This document shows positions 43,778 to 53,315 of a DNA stretch of 64,000 nucleotides, piece by piece. A program made the translations under genes and the position numbers. The stretch covers positions 9,018 to 73,017 of the forward strand of contig CAJUDM010000024.1 in assembly GCA_910584915.1 (NCBI GenBank), read 5' to 3'. Origin of the DNA: an uncultured Lachnospiraceae bacterium (lineage in GTDB: Bacteria; Bacillota; Clostridia; Lachnospirales; Lachnospiraceae). The stretch's first letter is position 1. Each line of letters starts with the position of its first letter. The notes below the pieces were generated by a model that ran no database searches, had not been told where the DNA came from, and was given only the letters and a program-made list of their open reading frames with translations.

Positions 43778-45472
43778 TTATGGGCCTTCTGTGTTTTCGG
43801 ATTCCCGATAACAGAAATAATCAAAATCCGCCGGGATCTTTGTCCCCTGCCCGTCAACGCTGAACATGCCGACAAAGGCTCCTGTAAAAGCCACGCCGCA
43901 GGCGGCAGTGATATATTCGTCCGAGAGTTTTGCGGAATCAAATACTCTGGGGACCGCAATCCACTCTTTCCCGTCAAAGGAGTAGAAATACTGATACCGG
44001 ATGCCCTGCACTTTTACTTTAAAGTATACATATTCCGCATGTTCGGGGACGGGCACCGGATGTTCTTCATACACGCTTTCCGACCTGGAGAGATCCGTGT
44101 TTATCACATCGATGACGCGCCCGTATGTCTCATGCCATGTCATTTCAATACAGGTAAAACTCCGCGTATTATAATAGCAGGTAAGTCCCGCAAACTGCTG
44201 GAAGGACTTCGGGTGGTATGCCATTTTCACTTCCGCCTCAAAATAAAAACTTTGCCATCTGCGCGCCACGTGCGCCTGGGTGAAGGCGGATGAGAGTGAG
44301 AAATGCCCGTACAGCCTCAGATGTCCGGGACGGTCCTTCAGGGAACAGATGCTCTCATTTAACGGAGTTCTCAGGCTCTGAAAATGGAGATTCAGCTTAT
44401 CATCGTCAAAGTCATCTTTTTCCGGGCAGTCCTGTGTCCGTCTGTATTCCCCCGCGTTTGTGGACATGCCTGCCTTCTCTGGCCCGTTATGCCCGCATAC
44501 TCCTGCAGGTGCATCAACCTCGGTCAGTCCGTTGTGCCCGCCCGCGATATGCGGCCATCCCTCCTCATCCCATATGATCTTCTGGATCGCTGTCTCCCGC
44601 CCGAGAGGACAAAAGCCCTTCGGATCGATCGCGGATTCCGTGTCATGATGCAGCGGCCTTGCCATCAGGTGTGCAAAATACCATTCTCCCGCCGGTGTCT
44701 GCACAAGAGAACCGTGCCCCGCCTTCTGGAAGGGATGGTATGGTGCGTCGAGCGTTGTGAGCAGAGGTCCGCCGGGCTGTGTCTCAAAAGGATCGAGAAG
44801 GGATCCCGCCCTTGCAACTCTCGACTGATGGGCGTATCCGGTCCCGCCCTGCGCCACGAACAGATAGTAGAGGCCATTTATTTTATAGAGGTGCGGGCCT
44901 TCCGCGAGCCGGTCCTCCGTACCTTTATAGATCACCCGGGGTTCTCCGACGAGGGCGCCCTTTTTTTCCGAATACTCCGTGCACATAATGCCGTAAAAAG
45001 GATGGCGGTACGGCCTTGGATCCCAGTACTGGTTCACCAGATACTTCCTGCCGTCGTCATCGTGGAACAGCGATGCGTCAAACCCGGCGGTATTCAGAAA
45101 GATTGGATCGGACCAGGGACCACGGATATCTTTCGCGGTCGTCAGATAATTGACGCAGTCCTTGAATGCGCCGTTTGTCACCTTGGCATCGGTATAGACA
45201 AGATAAAAGGTTCCGTTGTCGTAGGAGAGATCAGGAGCCCAGATGCCTCCGGAATCGGGATCTCCGGTCATATCGAGAAGACGTTTCTCTGACAGGGGAT
45301 AAGTGAGCAGACGCCAGTTCACCAGATCTTTGGACTCATGGATCTGAACGCCGGGCCACCATTCAAAGGTGGATGTGGCGATGTAGTATGTGTCATCGGC
45401 TCTGATCATACAGGGGTCCGGATGAAATCCTCTCAGAACCGGATTCTTTATTTTCATAGTGTCAGTTTTCAT
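43778..45472 (-). CDS. Glycoside hydrolase family 43, beta-xylosidase type
   Basis: 564 residues from ATG 45472 (MKTDTMKIKNPVLRGFHPDP), which follows AAAAGGAG; an upstream in-frame codon at 45535 has none. The five-bladed propeller domain carries the catalytic residues: Asp in GFHPDPCM, the pKa-modulating Asp in GFDASLF, and Glu in LAEGPHLYK. A linker rich in Gly, Cys and Pro (~345-375) precedes a C-terminal beta-sandwich (XynB-type). There is no signal peptide, so it acts on imported xylo- or arabino-oligosaccharides in the cytosol. It is transcribed divergently from the GH28-like gene and forms a sugar-use cluster with the importer downstream of that gene. Confidence 0.92.
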   Translation of the reverse strand: MKTDTMKIKNPVLRGFHPDPCMIRADDTYYIATSTFEWWPGVQIHESKDLVNWRLLTYPLSEKRLLDMTGDPDSGGIWAPDLSYDNGTFYLVYTDAKVTNGAFKDCVNYLTTAKDIRGPWSDPIFLNTAGFDASLFHDDDGRKYLVNQYWDPRPYRHPFYGIMCTEYSEKKGALVGEPRVIYKGTEDRLAEGPHLYKINGLYYLFVAQGGTGYAHQSRVARAGSLLDPFETQPGGPLLTTLDAPYHPFQKAGHGSLVQTPAGEWYFAHLMARPLHHDTESAIDPKGFCPLGRETAIQKIIWDEEGWPHIAGGHNGLTEVDAPAGVCGHNGPEKAGMSTNAGEYRRTQDCPEKDDFDDDKLNLHFQSLRTPLNESICSLKDRPGHLRLYGHFSLSSAFTQAHVARRWQSFYFEAEVKMAYHPKSFQQFAGLTCYYNTRSFTCIEMTWHETYGRVIDVINTDLSRSESVYEEHPVPVPEHAEYVYFKVKVQGIRYQYFYSFDGKEWIAVPRVFDSAKLSDEYITAACGVAFTGAFVGMFSVDGQGTKIPADFDYFCYRESENTEGP

Positions 45473-45655
45473 AGTGGCAGATCTCCTTTTCTGCGGATAC
45501 GGACACCGGGGGAGAGCCCCGGCTGGATCCGGCATTTCAGTAATCCATCATAATCCAGATGTCCTGTTATTGCAATCCCCAATATTTTTATTGGCAATTT
45601 TGCACAAAACAGAAGCGCAAAATTTGGTACTATTTACAAAAATCCAAATGGAGTA

Positions 45656-45684
45656 TTGTCAAAAGAGGAATAATATGCTAAATT
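45656..45684 (+). promoter_or_regulatory. Predicted promoter of the GH28-like/ABC sugar operon
   Basis: TTGTCA (45656-45661), 17-base spacer, TAAATT (45679-45684). The repeats begin about 15 bases after the -10 box. Confidence 0.5.
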
Positions 45685-45699
45685 AATTTCCAGAGGATT

Positions 45700-45747
45700 G
45701 GAAACGTTACCGGAAACGTTACTGGGAGCGATACCGGTAACGTTATC
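45700..45747 (+). repeat. Four 12-bp tandem repeats with AACGTT cores, possible LacI-type operator array
   Basis: Units GGAAACGTTACC, GGAAACGTTACT, GGGAGCGATACC and GGTAACGTTATC run without gaps. Three keep the palindromic AACGTT core with central CG, the hallmark of LacI-family operators. They lie just past the predicted transcription start, where a bound repressor would block transcription. A LacI-family gene occurs at 53296. Confidence 0.6.
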
Positions 45748-45896
45748 GAACGAAAAATAAGAGCAGAAGAGAATTTTGAAGACAGGATAAAACGGATTTC
45801 CGCTGCATCCGCCGATATGCTCAGAATAACTGAGGCTGTCCTGAGGCATGGAATCTGGATCATTGCCCGCGGAAATGGAGACGGCCAGGAGAATTT

Positions 45897-47267
45897 ATGG
45901 GAGAGAGAGCGATCATGGAAAAACAGGAATACATACCGAGGACGGTGAGAGACGAGCCTTTGTATGAGCTGAAGAGTGTGGAGGATCTGAAGATATCTTC
46001 TCTGTACAGAGTCAGAATTGACGGAAAAGAGACAGATGTATTCTGCAATGAATTTTTCCATTTCGCGATACCGGTGTATGACAGGAAGGGACAGGAACAG
46101 GAAGTGGAGGTGACGATCCCGGACGATGGTAAAATGGTAAAACTGCGCCCCGCATCCGCCGGCGTTTCTTTTCAGAGGGACGGTTCCGTATTGAGATTCA
46201 GGCTTCCCGCCGGCTGCAGGGTGATCGTGGAGATCGATGGAGATCTGCTGTGTCCCCTCTATATCCTCGGGACCGAGAGGGTAAAAAAGCCGGATCATAT
46301 ATCTTATGAGTTTCAAAAGGGAAAGGCGTACAATATCGGCACGCTGGATTTAAAATCAGGAGATGTGGTCTACATAGAAGAGGGCGCCCTCGTCAGCGGC
46401 ATGATCCGCTCACGGATGGCGGACCATGTCAGGATCATAGGAAACGGGATCCTGTACGGCGGAAACTGGCATGAGTGGAATAAAAACGGTGCGGAGCAGA
46501 TGGTCGTCACAGTGCTCGGAAAGGACATCGAGATCCGGGGCGTCACGATGCTTGACGGAGGAAGCTGGCATCTTGTGCCGACGGCATGTGAGGATGTGCG
46601 GATCGAGGACATCAATATTCTGGGAAAGGTCATTACCGGGGACGGCATTGATATCGTGGGATGCCGGGATGTGACAGTGAGAAACAGTTTTGTCCGGGCA
46701 AATGATGACTGTATTTCAATTAAGGCGGAAGAATTTCGGGATCCGTCCGGCTGTGCGGATGTAAAGCATATTCTGGTGGAGGACTGTCTGTTCTGGAATG
46801 CGGAGTTTGGGAACGCGCTGGAGATTGGGTACGAGACGAGATGTGATGAGATATCTGACGTCGTGTTCCGGAATTGTACGGTCGCGCACTGTGAATATGA
46901 GGGCAACCAGTCCGGCGGCGTTTTGACGATCCACAATGCAGACCGTGCGTTTGTACATGATATCCACTATGAGGATATCCGGATCGAGGATGCGCAGGAG
47001 AAATTTATCGATATCAAAACGCTGGATTCCAAGTACTCCAGTGACCGGGTAAGAGGGATGGTCAGCGATATCCATTTTAAAAATATTGAGATCACGGAGG
47101 GCGCTTTCCCGGTTTCCATTGTCAGAGGATTTGAGATGAAGCATGAGGTGTGCAGGATCCATGATATCTATTTCGAGAATATCGTCGTCCATGGAAAAAA
47201 GATAGAGAGCGTCAATGAACTGCGCATGGTGAAAGAGCTGAGCGACGGATTTCATTTCCGCGGATGA
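45897..47267 (+). CDS. Right-handed beta-helix glycosidase related to GH28 (polygalacturonase-like)
   Basis: 456 residues from ATG 45897 after CAGGAG. Residues ~1-120 form an N-terminal beta domain; residues ~140-440 are repeated beta-helix coils (DHVRIIGNGILYGG, KDIEIRGVTMLDG, EDVRIEDINILG). GH28-like acidic residues appear in TGDGIDIVGC and RANDDCISIKAEEF. The usual GHG and RIK motifs of true polygalacturonases are replaced by FGNALEIGYE and FIDIKT, so the substrate may differ from homogalacturonan. There is no signal peptide. It leads an operon-like set with the ABC sugar importer. Confidence 0.8.
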   Translation: MGERAIMEKQEYIPRTVRDEPLYELKSVEDLKISSLYRVRIDGKETDVFCNEFFHFAIPVYDRKGQEQEVEVTIPDDGKMVKLRPASAGVSFQRDGSVLRFRLPAGCRVIVEIDGDLLCPLYILGTERVKKPDHISYEFQKGKAYNIGTLDLKSGDVVYIEEGALVSGMIRSRMADHVRIIGNGILYGGNWHEWNKNGAEQMVVTVLGKDIEIRGVTMLDGGSWHLVPTACEDVRIEDINILGKVITGDGIDIVGCRDVTVRNSFVRANDDCISIKAEEFRDPSGCADVKHILVEDCLFWNAEFGNALEIGYETRCDEISDVVFRNCTVAHCEYEGNQSGGVLTIHNADRAFVHDIHYEDIRIEDAQEKFIDIKTLDSKYSSDRVRGMVSDIHFKNIEITEGAFPVSIVRGFEMKHEVCRIHDIYFENIVVHGKKIESVNELRMVKELSDGFHFRG

Positions 47268-47489
47268 TGAGGCGATGCGCGGAAGAGTCTGTGGATGTGA
47301 GAGCGTCATGATCGGAGCAGGACTGAACCGGTGAAACGATGCACGGAAGTATGGCGGATAGCTGTGGGCGATGCAGGATAACAGTTGCGGTACTATTTGG
47401 AGACAAAGGCCTGTGGGGAGCAGACAGAACAGATCTCTGTCTCTGATGAAATACATAAATAAAAGAAAATTATTTAAGGAGGCAAAAAA

Positions 47490-48794
47490 ATGAAAAAAAT
47501 GAAAAAGTGGCTGGCTCTCGGGCTGGCAGCGGTAATGGTGCTGTCGATGACAGCGTGCGGCGGCAGCGGCGACAGTGCCGGTGGCGGGGGGGCAGATTCC
47601 TCCGGGGAAAGCAGCAGCGCGGATGGCAAGACGAAAGTCACCATGGCGGTCTGGAACGGAAGCTGGGGTGAGGACCTGCAGGCGATCCAGGAGGATTTCA
47701 ACAGCAAGAACGAGGATATCGATCTGGACATCCAGATGCAGACAGGCGACTACTCCGATTTCCTCGGCGCGAAGGTGGCGTCAAACGATCTGCCGGATAT
47801 CTATCTTCTGACACCTTATCAGCAGGTGGTGGCATTTGCGGAGGCGGGCAGACTGATGGATCTCTCCGAAGAACCTTTTGTGGATGTGGTATATCCCACA
47901 GCGCTTGAAGCGGTGAAAGGGAGTGACGGCAAAATATACGCGTTCCCTCATGCCAATGAGTACCTGGGCGTTTTCTACAACAAGGAGATCTTTGCGAATG
48001 CGGGGATCGATACCCTTCCCACGACAAGGGATGAATTTGCGGAAGTCTGCGCGAAACTGGAGGCGGCTGGCGTTCAGCCGATCGCACCCACCTACAAGGA
48101 GTCCTGGACGTTGAAGCATCTGTTCAGCATGCTGCTCACACCTTTTGTACAGGATGATATCCCGGGATTCCTCGCTTCCCTGAACTCCGGTGAGGGAACT
48201 TTCGCAGTGGACGGCATCGATGAAGTTTTCGCGTTCTTAGATATTATGAAACAGTATTCCGGCAGCAATATGATGGACCAGGATTCCACTTCCGGCTTCA
48301 ACGCGCTGGCAAACGGACAGGCGGCGATGCTGTTATCCGGTGAATTCAGCCTTTCGACTGTTGCACATGCAGATCCGGTACAGGATATCGGATGTTTCGC
48401 AGTTCCGGTTTCCAACGACGCATCCAAGAACAAACTCGGCGCGGATGTAGCTACCTGCTATGTGATCAACGCAAACACGGAGCATCCTGATCTGTGCAAG
48501 AGGGTGTTGGCATATATGAGCGATCCGGAACAGAAGTGGATCACGCAGCTTACCATGGATCTGGGCGATGCGCCTCCGGCAATGCCTTACACCGGTGGAG
48601 AACCGAGCTCCGCAATGGATGATTACACGAGATACTGCGACGAAGGAAACACTGTCCCCTGGGTATATCAGCAGTATGCGAACGGCTTTGACGTTACGTC
48701 GGGCGATATCTTACAGGGTTATATGGCAGGGGCAAAGGATCAGGCGACTGTGATTCAGGAATTGGACGAGAGCTACCTGAACTTTATTCAGTAA
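47490..48794 (+). CDS. ABC sugar transporter, extracellular solute-binding lipoprotein (family 1)
   Basis: 434 residues; ATG 47490 follows AAGGAGGC. Lipoprotein signal peptide KKWLALGLAAVMVLSMTAC, then a Gly/Ser-rich tether and a two-lobed binding protein (VTMAVWNGSWGEDLQAIQE ... DLPDIYLLTPYQQVVAFAEAG). It captures an oligosaccharide outside the cell and delivers it to the two permeases encoded next. The ligand is probably derived from plant cell wall or host glycans, judged by the adjacent GH28-like and GH43 enzymes. Confidence 0.92.
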   Translation: MKKMKKWLALGLAAVMVLSMTACGGSGDSAGGGGADSSGESSSADGKTKVTMAVWNGSWGEDLQAIQEDFNSKNEDIDLDIQMQTGDYSDFLGAKVASNDLPDIYLLTPYQQVVAFAEAGRLMDLSEEPFVDVVYPTALEAVKGSDGKIYAFPHANEYLGVFYNKEIFANAGIDTLPTTRDEFAEVCAKLEAAGVQPIAPTYKESWTLKHLFSMLLTPFVQDDIPGFLASLNSGEGTFAVDGIDEVFAFLDIMKQYSGSNMMDQDSTSGFNALANGQAAMLLSGEFSLSTVAHADPVQDIGCFAVPVSNDASKNKLGADVATCYVINANTEHPDLCKRVLAYMSDPEQKWITQLTMDLGDAPPAMPYTGGEPSSAMDDYTRYCDEGNTVPWVYQQYANGFDVTSGDILQGYMAGAKDQATVIQELDESYLNFIQ

Positions 48795-48948
48795 CTTATT
48801 GGAAACCGCCAATTAGAACCGAAGGCTGCGCGCTTGACAGGGATGCCATATGCCAGGCAGTGTCCGAACACATGCGGGCAGCCTTATGCGAAATGGGCCA
48901 GGCGGTTGTGACAGCAGCCGCTCAGCCTGTTTGGAGGGGTAAGAAGAT

Positions 48949-49833
48949 ATGTCGATTTTATTTCAAAAAAGAAGAAAATTTTATTACGCGCTGATCATAC
49001 CGGCACTGATCCTGTATGCAGGCGCATTGTTGATCCCTCTGTTCGGGGGGACGATTCCCTACTCTTTCCTGAACTGGAATCTGATGAGCGGGAAGAAGAG
49101 TATGGCAGGGTTTGAGAACTATGTGAAGCTGTTCTCGGATGAGGGCTTCCGTATATCGTTTCTCTTTAACCTGAAACTGGGCGTGTTCACGATCATCGGG
49201 AGTAATCTGGTGAGTTTTGTGCTGGCGTACTTTTTAAACAAAAATATCAGGGCGAAGGGGCTCTCCCGCGCGCTGTTCTTTATTCCGAATATTATCTCCG
49301 CAGTGCTGGTGGCATTTATCTGGACATTTATCTTTTCCCAGATCCTGCCGAATCTGGCGGAGACGATGCACTGGGACTGGTTAGGATCGATCAGCTGGTT
49401 CGGCTCACCCGGCACGGCGACCTTTACGATCATTCTCGTATCGGTGTGGCAGCAGATCGGGTTTCTGATGATGATCTATACCGCGGGGCTGCAGACGATT
49501 CCGATGGATCTGATCGAAGCGGGAAAGATCGACGGATGTACGGGCTTCCGCCTGATCAAAGATATCCAGCTTCCGCTGCTGATGCCGACCATCACGATCA
49601 ATCTGTTTGTGTCCATCTCCGGTGCTTTCAAGGCATTCGATGTACCGAACGCGATGACTGCGGGAGGTCCTTACGGCACGACAACGCCTGTGGCAATGGA
49701 TATCTATAAGGAAGCGTTTGTCAAATACAACATGGGCTACGGCGCGGCAAAATCTGTCATCTTATTCCTGGTGGTGGCGGCTGTGACCCTGATCCAGCTT
49801 AATTTCACAAGAAAGAGGGAGGTGTCGTACTGA
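48949..49833 (+). CDS. ABC sugar transporter permease (MalF/UgpA type)
   Basis: 294 residues; ATG 48949 follows GGAGGGG. About six transmembrane segments, with the EAA loop EAGKIDGCTGFRLIKDIQLP that docks the ATPase. It pairs with the next permease. No ATPase gene is present nearby, as is usual in Firmicutes, where a shared MsmK-type ATPase serves several importers. It overlaps the next gene by one base. Confidence 0.93.
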   Translation: MSILFQKRRKFYYALIIPALILYAGALLIPLFGGTIPYSFLNWNLMSGKKSMAGFENYVKLFSDEGFRISFLFNLKLGVFTIIGSNLVSFVLAYFLNKNIRAKGLSRALFFIPNIISAVLVAFIWTFIFSQILPNLAETMHWDWLGSISWFGSPGTATFTIILVSVWQQIGFLMMIYTAGLQTIPMDLIEAGKIDGCTGFRLIKDIQLPLLMPTITINLFVSISGAFKAFDVPNAMTAGGPYGTTTPVAMDIYKEAFVKYNMGYGAAKSVILFLVVAAVTLIQLNFTRKREVSY

Positions 49834-50663
49834 TGGGAGAGACAAAGGAAAAAGGCAATATTGCGGCAACACTGGTTATGCTGGTACTCGGTTTCATCTT
49901 TGTACTGCCGATCCTGCTTTTAGTGATGAACAGCTTTAAACCCTACAGCGATATGATCTCTAACTTTCTGGCGTTCCCGAAACACTTTACGCTCGACAAC
50001 TACAAAGAAGCGGTAGCGAGGATGGACTTTGTGAAAGTGTTCTTAAACTCCGCGTATGTGACGGGCGGAACCGTGATCGTGGGACTGATCGTGAGCTTTT
50101 TCGCGGCGTACGGGATTGCGCACATCGAATCGAAGGACGGACCGCTCTGGTATATGCTATTTACGTTGGGACAGATCGTTCCGTTCCATACGATCATGAT
50201 CGCGCTGCAGGTTATGACGACAAAATTTCATATGAACAATAAACTGACGGTGCTGATCGGGCTGTACGCCGGGTTCCACTGCGCGTTTGGTATCTTTACC
50301 TATGTGGGATTCTTAAAATCGGTGCCGAGGGATCTGGAGGAGGCGGCGTGTATCGACGGCTGCGGCGCGTTCCGCACGATGATGCAGATCATCTTCCCGT
50401 TGGTGAAGCCGACGAGTATCACCATCGGCGTTCTGTTCTTCCTCTGGACATGGAACGACTTCCTGATGCCGAGCCTGATGATCGGTGAGACGAGCAAGAG
50501 GACATTGACGGTCATGATCTATATGTTCCGAAGCAACGCAAGTTCCGACTGGAATCTTCTGATCGCGGCGCTGACGCTCTCCATCATACCGATCGTTATT
50601 CTGTACATTCTGGCACAGAAATATATTACCAGCGGTATTACAGCGGGAGCGGTAAAGATGTAA
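49833..50663 (+). CDS. ABC sugar transporter permease (MalG/UgpE type)
   Basis: 276 residues; ATG 49833 overlaps the preceding TGA. Six transmembrane segments, with the EAA loop EEAACIDGCGAFRTMMQIIF and the typical C-terminal KYITSGITAGAVK. It is the second membrane subunit of the importer. Confidence 0.93.
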   Translation: MGETKEKGNIAATLVMLVLGFIFVLPILLLVMNSFKPYSDMISNFLAFPKHFTLDNYKEAVARMDFVKVFLNSAYVTGGTVIVGLIVSFFAAYGIAHIESKDGPLWYMLFTLGQIVPFHTIMIALQVMTTKFHMNNKLTVLIGLYAGFHCAFGIFTYVGFLKSVPRDLEEAACIDGCGAFRTMMQIIFPLVKPTSITIGVLFFLWTWNDFLMPSLMIGETSKRTLTVMIYMFRSNASSDWNLLIAALTLSIIPIVILYILAQKYITSGITAGAVKM

Positions 50664-50794
50664 GCCTGCTCATTCGGCGAGCGGCGAATATTGATCATGA
50701 ATCACAGATTTATGATATATTGATGCGGGAACGTCATAAAGAAAAACTTTATGGCGTTTCCTGCAAAAAGGACTTAAAGTACAGGAGAGCAGCG

Positions 50795-51664
50795 ATGGAT
50801 AATCTGAATATCAGAACAATAAACGGGTATACCGTACAGCTTACTGCGGAACAGATTTACGCGTTAGATGAGTTTGGCACGGATATCATGTATCTGGTGG
50901 AGGGCAGGGAGCGTGCAATGCTCGTGGATACGGGCGCCGGGATCGGAGAGCTGAGAAAGACGGTGGAGGCTCTGACGGATAAGCCGGTATTTGTCGTCAA
51001 CACCCACGGGCATGTGGATCACGCGCTGGGCAACCATGAATTTGATGAAGTGTATATCAGTCAAAAGGACGAATGGATGATAGAGCCGTCCTATATGACA
51101 AAGGAGCGATGGCAGGCGTTCTGTGTGAAAGAGATGAAAGAGCCGGGATATGCGGGACCGGATCTGGCAGGGAAGGAACTGCGGCTTGCTAAACCCACAG
51201 GATATATCGGAGAAGGAATGCGGTTTGACCTGGGAGACCGGGAATTTGAGGCGATCGGCATCTCCGGGCATACAAGGGGCAGCATGGTCTTTCTGGACAG
51301 CAAAAACAGGATACTGATCTCGGGGGATTCCATCGTCAGCACGCCGATCCTGATCTTTGATACCTATTCGACATATGTGGAGGCGTATCTGGAGGATCTG
51401 AAAAAACTTGCCGCAAGAGAAGGGGAGTTTGACATGATCTTTCCGGGACATTTTCTGCGTCCGATCGGAAAGAAGTATCTGTTTGACCTGATGGCGTGTG
51501 CGGAGGAGATCCTCGCAGGGGACGCGGAGCCGGAGGCCGTGGACTTTTCCCATATGAGCAGTGAACCTGCGCTGATCCACAGATACGGGCAGGCATCTAT
51601 TGTCTATAATGAGAAACATGTCCGGCGTGAAGGGAAAAAGACGGCTGGAATATCACAACAGTAA
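50795..51664 (+). CDS. Metallo-beta-lactamase-fold hydrolase
   Basis: 289 residues from ATG 50795, which follows AGGAGAG by five bases; the open frame upstream has no such site. Metal-binding motifs: VNTHGHVDHALGN, GISGHTRGS, LISGDSIVS and IFPGHFLRP. The fold hydrolyses lactones, esters or phosphoesters. In a sugar cluster it may open a sugar lactone, but the sequence does not tell. It is followed by a palindromic repeat at its 3' end. Confidence 0.85.
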   Translation: MDNLNIRTINGYTVQLTAEQIYALDEFGTDIMYLVEGRERAMLVDTGAGIGELRKTVEALTDKPVFVVNTHGHVDHALGNHEFDEVYISQKDEWMIEPSYMTKERWQAFCVKEMKEPGYAGPDLAGKELRLAKPTGYIGEGMRFDLGDREFEAIGISGHTRGSMVFLDSKNRILISGDSIVSTPILIFDTYSTYVEAYLEDLKKLAAREGEFDMIFPGHFLRPIGKKYLFDLMACAEEILAGDAEPEAVDFSHMSSEPALIHRYGQASIVYNEKHVRREGKKTAGISQQ

Positions 51665-51685
51665 AGCCTAAGGGGTGAACTGTTA
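51656..51685. repeat. Palindromic element, copy 2 (first copy at 6516)
   Basis: AACAGT (51657-51662) pairs with ACTGTT (51679-51684), with AAGCCTAAGGGGT between. It shares GTGAACTGTTAC-like ends and the AAGCCT centre with the element at 6516, but the inner stem is decayed. It begins in the stop region of the hydrolase gene. Confidence 0.55.
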
Positions 51686-51693
51686 CATTATTA

Positions 51694-51723
51694 TTGACAT
51701 GATGTACATACAGGATTGATTAT
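51694..51723 (+). promoter_or_regulatory. Weak promoter candidate upstream of malQ
   Basis: A perfect TTGACA (51694-51699), an 18-base spacer and GATTAT (51718-51723), a four-of-six match to the -10 consensus. Confidence 0.35.
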
Positions 51724-51833
51724 GGGGGCGTTATGTGATATTCTTAAAGATGGCATGATGGACGCTGGCAGTTAGCCGGAATGGATCATTTCTGTAAAGT
51801 GTTAAGACTGTGTTCTTCGGGGAGGAAAGAAGT

Positions 51834-53315
51834 ATGAGAAGATGCGGCGTATTGATGCCGGTATCCAGTCTCTGGTCTCCTTATGGGATTGGTGCCTTTT
51901 CAAAAGAAGCTTATGAATTTGTGGATTTTCTGAATCAGGCGGGGCAGAGCCTCTGGCAGATATTGCCGCTTGGCCCTACCGGTTATGGGGATTCCCCCTA
52001 TCAGTCCTTTTCTACCTTTGCGGGGAACCCGTACTATATTGATCTGAAAGTTCTGATTGAAAAAGGATGGATCACCAAAAAAGAATGTGATGACTGTGAT
52101 TTCGGGGACAGCGGGGATCTCATAAGTTACGATAAAATATATAAACAGCGCTTTAAGCTGCTGAGGAAGGCGTACGCGGACAGCGGGATCTCGGAGGATA
52201 AGGAATTTATCCAATTCTGTGAAAAAAATGCTTATTGGCTGGAAGATTACGCGCTCTATATGGCGGTGAAGAAATCCTACAGCGGTATCAGCTGGCTTTC
52301 CTGGAGTGACGGCATCAAGCTGCGGGATCAGGAGGCGCTCGCGTACTTCAGAGAATACTGCAGGGATGAGATCGGTTTTTACCGGTTTGAACAGTATCTG
52401 TTCCAGAGTCAGTGGTTTGCGTTAAAACAGTACGCGAACAAAAAGGGCGTCCGCATTATCGGGGATATACCGATCTACGTTGCGCTGGACAGCGCGGATG
52501 TCTGGGCGGGAAGAGAACTTTTCCAGTTGAACGGGGATGGCACGCCGAAAGCGGTGGCAGGCTGTCCGCCGGATTCCTTTTCGGCTGACGGACAGCTCTG
52601 GGGAAATCCGCTTTACGACTGGGACTACCACAGGGAGACGGAATATGACTGGTGGATGAAGCGCATCCGGTATTGTTACGAACTCTATGATATCGTGAGG
52701 ATCGACCACTTCAGAGGGTTTGACGAATACTATTCGATTCCCTACGGCGATTCCACCGCGGAGTTCGGGCACTGGGAGAAAGGTCCCGGCATCTCGGTAT
52801 TCGAGACGATGAGGAGGAAGCTCGGGGACAGGGAAGTGATAGCGGAGGATCTGGGCTTTGTCACGGACACGGTCAGGGAACTGGTGGAAAGGTCGGGTTT
52901 TCCCGGTATGAAGATCCTGCAGTTTGCCTTCGACTCAAGGGAGGAAGGGGACTATATGCCTTACCACTATCCGGTAAACTGTGTGGTATATACCGGAACT
53001 CACGACAACGATACGGTCATGGGGTGGTACGGCACGCTGGAGCGGAAGGATAAAGAGACGGCAAAGAAATATCTGGATATCCGTTCCGGAGAAGATGTGC
53101 ATCTTGTTTTTATCCGCGAGGCGCTGAAGAGCGTGGCTGATACGGCGGTGATCCCGATACAGGATTATCTGGCATTGGGGAGCGAGGCAAGGATCAACAC
53201 TCCCTCCACGCTGGGTAAAAACTGGAGGTGGAGAGTCAGAAAAGAAATGCTGACGGAAAAACTGGCAAAACAGATGCGTGAGCTTGGAGAACTGTATGGA
53301 AGAGTTGACCATTAA
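51834..53315 (+). CDS. malQ: 4-alpha-glucanotransferase (amylomaltase), GH77
   Basis: 493 residues from ATG 51834 (MRRCGVLMPVSSLWSPYGIG), with GGGGAGG upstream. GH77 motifs: QILPLGPTGYGDSPYQ, GDIPIYVALDSADVW, the nucleophile region VRIDHFRGFDEYY, EDLGF and GTHDNDTV. It disproportionates maltodextrins and recycles short ones in the cytosol. The LacI-family gene that follows overlaps it by 20 bases, so they are co-transcribed. Confidence 0.96.
   Translation: MRRCGVLMPVSSLWSPYGIGAFSKEAYEFVDFLNQAGQSLWQILPLGPTGYGDSPYQSFSTFAGNPYYIDLKVLIEKGWITKKECDDCDFGDSGDLISYDKIYKQRFKLLRKAYADSGISEDKEFIQFCEKNAYWLEDYALYMAVKKSYSGISWLSWSDGIKLRDQEALAYFREYCRDEIGFYRFEQYLFQSQWFALKQYANKKGVRIIGDIPIYVALDSADVWAGRELFQLNGDGTPKAVAGCPPDSFSADGQLWGNPLYDWDYHRETEYDWWMKRIRYCYELYDIVRIDHFRGFDEYYSIPYGDSTAEFGHWEKGPGISVFETMRRKLGDREVIAEDLGFVTDTVRELVERSGFPGMKILQFAFDSREEGDYMPYHYPVNCVVYTGTHDNDTVMGWYGTLERKDKETAKKYLDIRSGEDVHLVFIREALKSVADTAVIPIQDYLALGSEARINTPSTLGKNWRWRVRKEMLTEKLAKQMRELGELYGRVDH

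Larger units (their letters stand above)
45473..45896. other. Divergent control region between GH43 and GH28-like genes
   Basis: 424 bases. Contains a predicted rightward promoter (45656-45684) followed by four 12-bp tandem repeats with AACGTT cores (45700-45747). A rightward frame without start codon is open through 45682-45930, but it has no ribosome binding site or recognisable product. Confidence 0.5.

Noticed and set aside
45682..45930. Open rightward frame without start codon (GNVTGNVTGSDTGNV...) across the 12-bp repeats
   Set aside because: No start codon, no ribosome binding site and no recognisable product; the Gly-Asn-Val-Thr periodicity simply reflects the DNA repeats.
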